Below, piece after piece: positions 6,935-12,832 of a stretch of 13,984 bases of DNA (the first letter of the stretch is position 1; every line of letters starts with the position of its first letter). The notes under the pieces were generated by a model. That model saw only the letters and a list, made by a program, of their open reading frames with translations. It did not search any database and was not told the origin of the DNA. Source of the stretch: Paenibacillus sp. (GTDB lineage Bacteria; Bacillota; Bacilli; Paenibacillales; NBRC-103111); the NCBI GenBank assembly GCA_029239545.1, contig JARBUQ010000045.1, positions 1 through 13,984 of the forward strand, in the 5' to 3' direction. Both the position numbers and the translations under genes were made by a program.

Positions 6935-7939
6935 ATGAGTTATCCTGTTGTAAGGAACCGCAGACTGCGTGGCAGTGCGGCTATGCGTAATTTGGTGCGG
7001 GAAACGCAATTATCTGTACACGACTTTATTTACCCAATATTCGTTACTGAAGGAACTGGCATACGAGAACAGATCTCCTCGATGCCTGGTGTCTATCATC
7101 TTTCGCTAGATCAATTAGAGTCCGAAATTCGTGAAGTCCAGTCCCTTGGCATCCAGTCGATTCTCTTGTTCGGGGTGCCAGATCATAAAGATGATGCAGG
7201 CACAGAAGCGTATGGCAGTCATTCGATCGTGCAAAAAGCGACACGAGCCATCAAGTCATATGCTCCGGAGCTGTTAATAGTTGCAGATACATGCTTGTGT
7301 CAATTCACAGATCATGGTCATTGCGGAGTAATCAAACATAATCACCATACGAATCGAGCTGAAGTCGACAATGATCTGTCCCTTGAGCTGTTGGTTCGCA
7401 CGGCCGTGTCCCAAGCTGAAGCGGGTGCAGACATTATTGCTCCTTCCAATATGATGGACGGGTATGTACACGCAATCCGACAAGGGCTGGATCAAGCTGG
7501 TTACGAGCACGTTCCGATTATGGCCTATTCGGTCAAATATGCCTCTGCCTTCTACGGTCCTTTTCGCGAGGCTGCTCATTCCACACCGCAGTTCGGGGAT
7601 CGTAAAACGTATCAGATGGACCCTGCAAACGCACGGGAAGCGATTAGAGAAGCGGAGTCCGATGCTGCAGAGGGTGCTGATTTGTTGATGGTAAAGCCGG
7701 CTCTGGCCTATATGGATATTATCCGGGAGCTGAGGAATCGCTATCAACATCCTATCGTGGCTTACAACGTGAGTGCGGAATATGCTATGGTGAAAGCAGC
7801 TTCTGAGCGAGGTTGGATTAATGAACGGGCAGTCGTGCTGGAGACATTAATTGGTTTCAAACGAGCGGGAGCAGATATCATTATTACTTATCATGCCAAG
7901 GACGCTGCCAGATGGTTGGCAGAAGGTGTTCAGTCCTAA
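6935..7939 (+). CDS. hemB: Delta-aminolevulinic acid dehydratase (porphobilinogen synthase)
   Basis: The enzyme condenses two 5-aminolevulinate molecules into porphobilinogen. The 334-aa protein has the zinc-binding cysteines Cys120, Cys122 and Cys130 in DTCLCQFTDHGHCG, so it is of the zinc-dependent type. The two Schiff-base lysines are Lys201 (SVKYASAFYGPFREA) and Lys254 (MVKPALAYMD). The frame is open from 6839, overlapping the previous gene. The ATG at 6935 is chosen because AGGAGG (6920-6925) is 9 nt upstream and it begins the conserved N-terminus. The 73-nt gap to cobA/hemD is the largest inside this operon, AT-rich, with no clear promoter or terminator. It is the last gene before the segmented hairpin at 7949-8019. 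Confidence 0.97.
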   Translation: MSYPVVRNRRLRGSAAMRNLVRETQLSVHDFIYPIFVTEGTGIREQISSMPGVYHLSLDQLESEIREVQSLGIQSILLFGVPDHKDDAGTEAYGSHSIVQKATRAIKSYAPELLIVADTCLCQFTDHGHCGVIKHNHHTNRAEVDNDLSLELLVRTAVSQAEAGADIIAPSNMMDGYVHAIRQGLDQAGYEHVPIMAYSVKYASAFYGPFREAAHSTPQFGDRKTYQMDPANAREAIREAESDAAEGADLLMVKPALAYMDIIRELRNRYQHPIVAYNVSAEYAMVKAASERGWINERAVVLETLIGFKRAGADIIITYHAKDAARWLAEGVQS

Positions 7940-7948
7940 GAAGCTAAT

Positions 7949-8019
7949 AAGCCGGAGCATCCTTAGGAATACGTCATGCATGCAAAAGCGACGTATGAAT
8001 AAGGATAACCCGGCTTTTT
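7949..8019 (+). terminator. Segmented long hairpin with T-run after hemB
   Basis: Three 7-bp perfect stems are separated by symmetric 3x3 internal loops: 7949-7955 with 8010-8016, 7959-7965 with 8000-8006, and 7969-7975 with 7990-7996. The apical loop is 14 nt (7976-7989) and holds the self-complementary TGCATGCA (7977-7984). The outer stem ends in CCGGCTTTTT, so it can act as a forward terminator for the hemA-hemB operon. The structure starts 10 nt after the hemB stop and lies 25 bp beyond the stop of the convergent small gene, so it may also end that transcript, with a weaker T-rich tail. The 10-nt periodicity is unusual for a simple terminator. Confidence 0.75.
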
Positions 8020-8043
8020 GTTGATCTATGTGAAGTTTGAGCT

Positions 8044-8202
8044 CTAGTGTTGGGAAAAAATCCAACCGAAAACGGCTGTAACGAGTACGACGGAAAAAAA
8101 CACATAACTGAACATTCGAACTGGTTTAGGAAGCAGGGTTTGCTGCTTGTTCATCATGGCTTCTTCTGTTATATCTTCTTCCGAATGCTGTTTTTTTGCC
8201 AA
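8044..8202 (-). CDS. Small single-pass membrane protein (52 aa)
   Basis: This reverse-strand gene has a TTG start (minus-strand codon at 8202-8200), with GGAAGGG (8211-8217) 8 nt upstream. A GTG three codons earlier is in frame but overlaps that ribosome site. The product begins MAKKQHSEEDITEEAMM, a charged, acidic N-terminal tail. It continues to PKPVRMF and ends in a hydrophobic segment at about residues 31-49 (FSYVFFSVVLVTAVFGWIF), then SQH. The layout predicts a cytoplasmic tail and a C-terminal membrane anchor. I do not recognise it. It lies convergent to hemB and divergent from hemE, in a gap that interrupts the heme cluster. Runs of seven A and seven T in the coding strand could cause slippage or sequencing errors. 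Being real is supported by the ribosome site, the clean topology and its fit to the gap; function is unknown. Confidence 0.7.
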   Translation of the reverse strand: MAKKQHSEEDITEEAMMNKQQTLLPKPVRMFSYVFFSVVLVTAVFGWIFSQH

Positions 8203-8450
8203 GACAATCACCCTTCCGCGGACTAATGTATGCGCTTTCTTTATACTTATACGTTACATGATCCCCAGAAGTTTCGCTACTGGATAAACCAATCATTTTT
8301 ATTAGACAGTTTGGATACATTGTCATGATTTTGTCGGATGTTGTTCCCAAGTGTTGGTTGTTACCCCGATAGTTTTGGGGCATAATAGTAGAAGAATTAA
8401 GCGGTTGTCTTGAAGTACATCCGCATTGGAACAGGAAAGAGGAGAAGGTC
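8203..8450. other. Intergenic region between the small reverse gene and hemE
   Basis: This 248-bp AT-rich stretch holds the leaders of two divergent genes. The hemE promoter is at 8358-8386. On the reverse strand, overlapping TATAAG and TATAAA motifs (plus-strand 8238-8250) could serve the small gene, but no convincing -35 box accompanies them. A dyad GACA...TGTC lies near 8307-8326 and repeated TTGTC motifs occur near 8323-8340. No RNA gene or further coding frame is supported. Confidence 0.5.
8358..8386 (+). promoter_or_regulatory. Promoter of hemE-cpfC-cgoX
   Basis: A sigma-A-like promoter: TTGTTA (8358-8363), a 17-bp spacer, then CATAAT (8381-8386). The spacer is bounded by CCCC (8364-8367) and GGGG (8377-8380), a short dyad lying between the two boxes. 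The promoter sits 64 nt before the hemE ATG and makes this a separate transcription unit from hemA-hemB. Confidence 0.6.
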
Positions 8451-9533
8451 ATGAGTTATAACGATATTTTTATTAGAGCCTGCCGTAAGCAGGACATCGA
8501 TCGTCTGCCCGTATGGTATATGCGGCAAGCAGGACGTTACGATCCCGATTACCGTAAAATCAAAGAGAAATATTCGTTGCTGGAAATATGCCAACAACCA
8601 GAATTAGCCGCTGAGGTGACTCTTCAGCCGGTTAAGAAGCTGGGGGTAGATGCCGCCATTCTGTATTCGGATATTATGAATCCGGTAGCATCGCTTGGTA
8701 TTGATTTTGATATAGTGAAAAATATTGGCCCAGTCATTCATAATCCGATTCATACCGCTGCTGATGTGGAGGCGCTGAGACCTATAGATGTTGAAGGCGA
8801 CTTGTCACATGTAATTGAGACGATTCGTATTCTGGACCGGGAGCTGACGATCCCTCTTATAACGTTTGCTGGAGCCCCTTTTACTATTGCCAGCTACTTG
8901 ATTGAGGGCAAGCCTTCCAAAACTTATATACGTACCAAAGAAATGATGTATAGCCAGCCTGAGGTTTGGTTCGCTCTGATGGACAAGCTCGGAGACATGG
9001 TGATCACTTATCTCAAAGCACATATCGCTGCGGGAGCCAAGGCCGTGCAAGTGTTTGACAGCTGGGTTGGATCGCTTGCTCCAAGAGATTTTGAGAAATA
9101 CGTTCTGCCCACAATTCAAAGGATATTCCGTGAGCTGTCAGATTACAGTGAGCCTAAGATTTATTTTCCGGGTGTCAGCTCAGGTGAGCTGCTGCCTGCG
9201 ATAGCTGCAAGTGCATTGGAAGCCGATGTGATCGGTCTCGATTGGAGAATCCCGATTCCAGTTGGGCGCGCCCGTCTTGGGGGAAAATATGCTGTACAAG
9301 GTAATCTGGATCCTTACGTGCTTACCGCGCCTATGACGATTATTGAAGAGCATGCCCGGAAGATCATTGATGAAGCCATTGACAAGCCTGGTTACATCTT
9401 TAACCTTGGACATGGCCTATTCCCTGAAGCCTCGCTTGATAAGCTGAAGCTGTTGACCGAATTCGTTCACCGCTATTCCTCGGAAGCTATCGGGCACAGG
9501 AAGGCAAGCATACTCACGAAGGAAGGACAATAA
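8451..9533 (+). CDS. hemE: Uroporphyrinogen decarboxylase
   Basis: The enzyme removes four carboxyl groups from uroporphyrinogen III to give coproporphyrinogen III, without cofactor, in the cytosol. The 360-aa protein contains the family signature RLPVWYMRQAGRY (18-30) with Arg25 and Arg29, the catalytic Asp74 in ILYSDIM, TFAGAPFT in the centre, FPGVSSGELL, and NLGHGLFPEA near the C-terminus. Length is normal. GAGGAG (8439-8444) is 6 nt before the ATG. It is the first gene of the second heme unit, and its stop is 3 nt from the start of the ferrochelatase gene. The remembered Bacillus subtilis order hemE-hemH-hemY is kept. Confidence 0.97.
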   Translation: MSYNDIFIRACRKQDIDRLPVWYMRQAGRYDPDYRKIKEKYSLLEICQQPELAAEVTLQPVKKLGVDAAILYSDIMNPVASLGIDFDIVKNIGPVIHNPIHTAADVEALRPIDVEGDLSHVIETIRILDRELTIPLITFAGAPFTIASYLIEGKPSKTYIRTKEMMYSQPEVWFALMDKLGDMVITYLKAHIAAGAKAVQVFDSWVGSLAPRDFEKYVLPTIQRIFRELSDYSEPKIYFPGVSSGELLPAIAASALEADVIGLDWRIPIPVGRARLGGKYAVQGNLDPYVLTAPMTIIEEHARKIIDEAIDKPGYIFNLGHGLFPEASLDKLKLLTEFVHRYSSEAIGHRKASILTKEGQ

Positions 9534-9536
9534 TAC

Positions 9537-10475
9537 ATGTCTACTCGAACGATTGGCGTTTTGGTTATGTCTTATGGGACGCCGGAGAGCCTGGATCAGA
9601 TTGAAGCCTACTACACCCACATCCGTCGAGGCAAACCGCCAACAAATGAGCAGCTCCAGTCCTTGCGTGATCGCTATGAAGCAATTGTGGGAGGTTTCTT
9701 CCCATTACGTGAGAATACGAACAAGCAGGTCGCTGCGCTTGAGCAAACGTTGAACAAGGATCACTCTGGATCAGGGATTACTTATAAATGCTATCAAGGC
9801 TTGAAGCACGCTTTTCCTTTTATCGAAGATGGTATTGCCCAGATGTCGCAGGACGGAATTCAGGAAGCAGTTGGCATCGTACTGGCTCCTCATTATTCGG
9901 TTATGAGTGTTGGCGGTTATATCAAAAGAGCGCAAGATGCTGCTCAGTTGCAATCACCCGGTCTCAAAATTGATTTTGTTCGCCAGTATCACCTGCATCC
10001 GAAGCTCCTTAAAGCATTGAGCAGTCGGGTGGAACGCGGATTGGGGCGTTTTGCTGAGCGCGATCGCAGCAAGGTGCGGGTGATTTTCTCTGCGCATAGC
10101 TTGCCTGCCCAAATTCTCGAGATGAACGATCCATACCCTGACCAGTTGTTAGAAACATCAAAAGCTATAGCTGATAAGGTTGGTATCGACAATTGGCAAT
10201 TTGCATGGCAAAGTGCCGGACAAACAGCCACACCATGGCTTGGTCCCGATATTCTTGATGTGCTGGAGACAGTCAGCAAGGAAGAGCAGGTTGAGCATGT
10301 CCTGATGTGCCCTGTCGGATTCGTATCGGATCACCTTGAAGTACTGTATGACATTGATATAGAGTGCAAGCAGCGTGCGAAGGAGCTGGGCATTCAGCTG
10401 GAGCGGACGGAATCATTGAACACAGATCCTCTCTACATGGAGACGCTTAGCGAAGTCATTGGAGCGCTTAGTTAA
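9537..10475 (+). CDS. cpfC (hemH): Coproporphyrin III ferrochelatase
   Basis: The enzyme inserts ferrous iron into coproporphyrin III to give coproheme. In Bacillota this enzyme acts before the final decarboxylation by ChdC. The 312-aa protein aligns end to end with the remembered Bacillus subtilis HemH. It shows Tyr13 in VMSYGTPE, EAYYTHIRRG, His187 in FSAHSLP and Glu268 in GFVSDHLEVLYD (Bacillus His183 and Glu264, offset four). The loop EAIVGGFFPLREN differs from the Bacillus EAIGGISPL, placing Phe55 where Bacillus has Ser54. GGAAGGA (9521-9527) is 9 nt before the ATG. It lies between hemE and cgoX with gaps of 3 and 24 nt. No C-terminal cysteine cluster is present, so an iron-sulfur form is unlikely. 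Confidence 0.96.
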   Translation: MSTRTIGVLVMSYGTPESLDQIEAYYTHIRRGKPPTNEQLQSLRDRYEAIVGGFFPLRENTNKQVAALEQTLNKDHSGSGITYKCYQGLKHAFPFIEDGIAQMSQDGIQEAVGIVLAPHYSVMSVGGYIKRAQDAAQLQSPGLKIDFVRQYHLHPKLLKALSSRVERGLGRFAERDRSKVRVIFSAHSLPAQILEMNDPYPDQLLETSKAIADKVGIDNWQFAWQSAGQTATPWLGPDILDVLETVSKEEQVEHVLMCPVGFVSDHLEVLYDIDIECKQRAKELGIQLERTESLNTDPLYMETLSEVIGALS

Positions 10476-10499
10476 CGACAAGGAAGAAGGTTCGTACCG

Positions 10500-11936
10500 A
10501 TGAATACTGCGCGTAAGAGAATTGTCATCGTCGGAGGCGGTATAACAGGTCTTAGCACTGCGTTCTATGTGAACAAATATTTGCGCGAAGCAGGGTTGAC
10601 CGCTGATGTGCATCTGGTGGAGAAGAGTCGGAGATTAGGCGGCAAGATCCAGACCCTGCATCGGGATGGGTTCGTCATCGAGAAGGGGCCGGATTCGTTT
10701 CTGGGCCGCAAGCTCCCCATTATTGATCTCTCGCGCGAGTTGGGGTTGGAGGACGAGCTGACGGGTACGAACCCGAATGCCAAAAAAACATACATTCTTC
10801 ATCGCGGGAAGCTGCATAGAATGCCACAGGGATTGGTGCTCGGTATTCCGACAGAGTGGTCACCCTTCTTGAAGACAGGACTGATTTCTCCACTTGGTAA
10901 AGCTCGGGCTGCATTAGATTTTGTACTGCATAAGAGAACTGACACGTCTGATGAATCTCTGGGGCATTTTCTGGAGCGCAGGCTCGGGCGTGAAGTGTTG
11001 GAAAATATTGCAGAGCCCCTACTTGCAGGAATATATGCAGGGGATACGTATAAGCTTAGTCTTGCTGCAACGTTCCCGCAGTTTCGGGCTGTTGAGCTGA
11101 AGCACCGAAGCCTCATTATGGGGATGATGAAGAGTCGTAAGGAAGGCCAGGCTTTACCTGGGTTGCCTGCCGCTGCGAAGAACAGTATGTTTCTCACTTA
11201 TCGAAAAGGTCTTGTAACGTTGGTTGATCGCCTTGTAGAAGAGCTGGCAGATGTCAAGCAAATACATCAAGGCGTCACTGCTTTGGACAGTCGTACAGAT
11301 GGTGCGACCGGTTACTTGCTGAAGCTGGAAGACGGGGAAATCATTGAAGCGGATTGTGTTGTATTGACTTTGCCGGGACCGGCGACAGGAGGTTTGTTAG
11401 CAAAGTGTGCTGGAGCCCAGCATTTCGCTGGACTCGATTATGTGTCTGTTGCTAACGTAATTTTGGCGTTCGATGAATCACATATCAAAATACCGTTGGA
11501 TGGCACCGGATACGTGATCCCCCGCAAGGAAGGCACGACCATTACGGCGTGCACATGGACTTCCTCGAAATGGCTGCACTCAGCCCCCCGTGGCAAAATA
11601 TTGCTGCGCTGTTACGTGGGACGCTCCGGAGCCGAACAATGGGTCAATTGGTCGGACGAAGAGCTGCTGACACGAGTGAAGGCAGATCTTCACAAGCTGC
11701 ATGGCATAGATGTCGAGCCGCTATTCAGTGAAATTACGCGCCTTCCTCGCTCCATGCCGCAATATCCGGTGGGACATAAGGAAGCGATCGTTAAGCTGCG
11801 TGAGCAGATGGCTGCTCAACTGCCTGGGGTATATGCAGCTGGTGCCGCATTCGAAGGAGTGGGGCTGCCTGATTGCATCCGCCAAGGCCGGGATGCAGCC
11901 GGGCAGGTCGTTGCTCATCTGAGAGGAACTGTCTGA
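10500..11936 (+). CDS. cgoX (hemY): Coproporphyrinogen III oxidase (HemY type)
   Basis: This is an FAD- and oxygen-dependent oxidase that turns coproporphyrinogen III into coproporphyrin III in the Bacillota pathway; older annotation calls it protoporphyrinogen oxidase. The 478-aa protein has the FAD dinucleotide motif IVIVGGGITGLS (8-19), Glu41 ending the second strand, GGKIQT, GPDSFLGRK with Lys71, and ENIAEPLLAGIYAGD. The C-terminal flavin motif reads AAFEGVGLPDCIRQG. It matches the remembered Bacillus HemY along its whole length and has no signal peptide. GGAAGAAGG (10482-10490) is 9 nt before the ATG. It ends the second heme unit and is followed by a hairpin shared with a convergent regulator gene. 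Confidence 0.95.
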   Translation: MNTARKRIVIVGGGITGLSTAFYVNKYLREAGLTADVHLVEKSRRLGGKIQTLHRDGFVIEKGPDSFLGRKLPIIDLSRELGLEDELTGTNPNAKKTYILHRGKLHRMPQGLVLGIPTEWSPFLKTGLISPLGKARAALDFVLHKRTDTSDESLGHFLERRLGREVLENIAEPLLAGIYAGDTYKLSLAATFPQFRAVELKHRSLIMGMMKSRKEGQALPGLPAAAKNSMFLTYRKGLVTLVDRLVEELADVKQIHQGVTALDSRTDGATGYLLKLEDGEIIEADCVVLTLPGPATGGLLAKCAGAQHFAGLDYVSVANVILAFDESHIKIPLDGTGYVIPRKEGTTITACTWTSSKWLHSAPRGKILLRCYVGRSGAEQWVNWSDEELLTRVKADLHKLHGIDVEPLFSEITRLPRSMPQYPVGHKEAIVKLREQMAAQLPGVYAAGAAFEGVGLPDCIRQGRDAAGQVVAHLRGTV

Positions 11937-11947
11937 TTGCCATTTCA

Positions 11948-11988
11948 TAACAACACTCCGCGGGCAGAATGCTCGCGGAGTGTTGTTA
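11948..11988. terminator. Strong hairpin between cgoX and the convergent crp-like gene
   Basis: A perfect 15-bp inverted repeat (11948-11962 with 11974-11988) continues through a G-T wobble and three more pairs (GCA/TGC) to a GAA loop. It starts 12 nt after the cgoX stop. The U-rich part is inside the right arm (TGTTGTT) and the sequence then turns to A, so the tail is imperfect on both strands. The position between convergent genes suggests a bidirectional terminator. Confidence 0.7.
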
Positions 11989-12072
11989 AAAAGAAATTAA
12001 TAACAGGAGGCTGTGTAAGGGTGGACCTGCAGCCAGATGGTGGAAACTTCGCAGGAACTCGATTACAATGAA

Positions 12073-12090
12073 TTAAGACGGCTGTCTTAA
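12073..12090. repeat. Short perfect dyad overlapping the regulator stop codon
   Basis: TTAAGAC-GGCT-GTCTTAA forms a 7-bp stem with a 4-nt loop and includes the TAA stop of the reverse-strand regulator. On the reverse strand it is followed by TTCATTG, so at best it is a weak terminator. It may equally be chance. Confidence 0.35.
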
Positions 12091-12741
12091 GCGATCCAGA
12101 TGCAGGCTGAACTCATGAGTACCGAGTGTGACGATTTGGCGGTCAGTCAGATCCCGAATCACTTGCATAAGAACGGTTTTCTGAACACCGGCCATCTGTG
12201 AGATTTCATCGTAGTTGAGAGCGAGACGTACAACGATGGTATTCCCATTGCGATTCCCATTCTTGTTCGCCAGCAAGATCAAGTTCTTAATGACCCGCGA
12301 GCGAGCGTCCAGGAAGGTCAAATCATATACATGCTGGTTCGTATCTCGCAGTCGCTGACCAAGCTCTTGCATAATCCCGAGAGTAATTTCGAAATTATTG
12401 CGCATCAGGTCCATGAAGCTGTCTGCGGAGAGCGCGATCAGAATCGTGTCTTCCATGGCCTGAGCCGTTGCGGAACGAGGCTTTCCATCGATCAAGGACA
12501 ATTCGCCGAAGCTATCCCCAGTTTTGAACAAGGATAACATTTTCTCCTCACCAGCTCCATTGGAAGTGTAGATCTTGACAGAGCCCATGAACACAACATA
12601 AAAAATAGAGCCGGGTTCCTTCTCGCGGAACAGGACGCTTCCTGAACGAACAGCTTTTTTACTGCAAATATTAGAAATGATCTTTAGTTGATCTTCGTTT
12701 AATTTGGAGAATAAGGGAACTTTGGAGAGAAACTCTATCAT
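12073..12741 (-). CDS. Crp/Fnr-family transcriptional regulator
   Basis: This 222-aa protein has a cyclic-nucleotide-binding-type beta-barrel at about residues 8-115, a long dimerisation helix at about 116-150, and a C-terminal winged helix-turn-helix at about 170-215. The phosphate-binding cassette GDSFGELSLIDGKPRSATA (75-93) keeps the Gly-Glu and Arg-Ser pairs that bind the cyclic phosphate in CRP, so a nucleotide-like effector is possible. The single cysteine (Cys26) rules out an FNR-type iron-sulfur cluster. In the recognition helix a gapless match to Escherichia coli CRP puts Lys188, Thr189 and Gln193 at the positions of Arg180, Glu181 and Arg185, so the DNA site is probably not the TGTGA type. 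AAGGTG lies just upstream of the ATG. It sits between cgoX and hemL, convergent to the first and divergent from the second. That makes hemL, or its own gene, a plausible target. Confidence 0.9.
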   Translation of the reverse strand: MIEFLSKVPLFSKLNEDQLKIISNICSKKAVRSGSVLFREKEPGSIFYVVFMGSVKIYTSNGAGEEKMLSLFKTGDSFGELSLIDGKPRSATAQAMEDTILIALSADSFMDLMRNNFEITLGIMQELGQRLRDTNQHVYDLTFLDARSRVIKNLILLANKNGNRNGNTIVVRLALNYDEISQMAGVQKTVLMQVIRDLTDRQIVTLGTHEFSLHLDRLRQPS

Positions 12742-12771
12742 TTGGGCACCTTCATTACCTTTAGTATACTA
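12742..12771 (+). promoter_or_regulatory. Candidate hemL promoter with palindrome in the divergent gap
   Basis: TTGGGC (12742-12747), 17 bp, then TATACT (12765-12770) makes a plausible hemL promoter. The -10 box lies in a perfect 10-bp palindrome, TAGTATACTA (12762-12771), so the same site reads as TATACT on the reverse strand toward the regulator gene, though without a good -35 there. The whole gap between the two starts is 91 bp and AT-rich. Confidence 0.45.
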
Positions 12772-12832
12772 CCAGCATATTTTACCATAGATATTAAGAA
12801 ACTTAAATAAAAGACAGGGTGTGAAACAAAAA

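Noticed and set aside
8126..8452. A 108-codon reverse-strand frame spanning the region before hemE.
   Set aside because: It overlaps the hemE start and promoter, has no ribosome site and has a Cys/Ser/Asn-rich composition unlike a real protein. The 52-aa frame on the same strand in another phase explains the region better.
12820..12824. A TGTGA half-site before hemL as a CRP site.
   Set aside because: There is no TCACA partner at the right spacing, and the motif is part of the hemL ribosome site.
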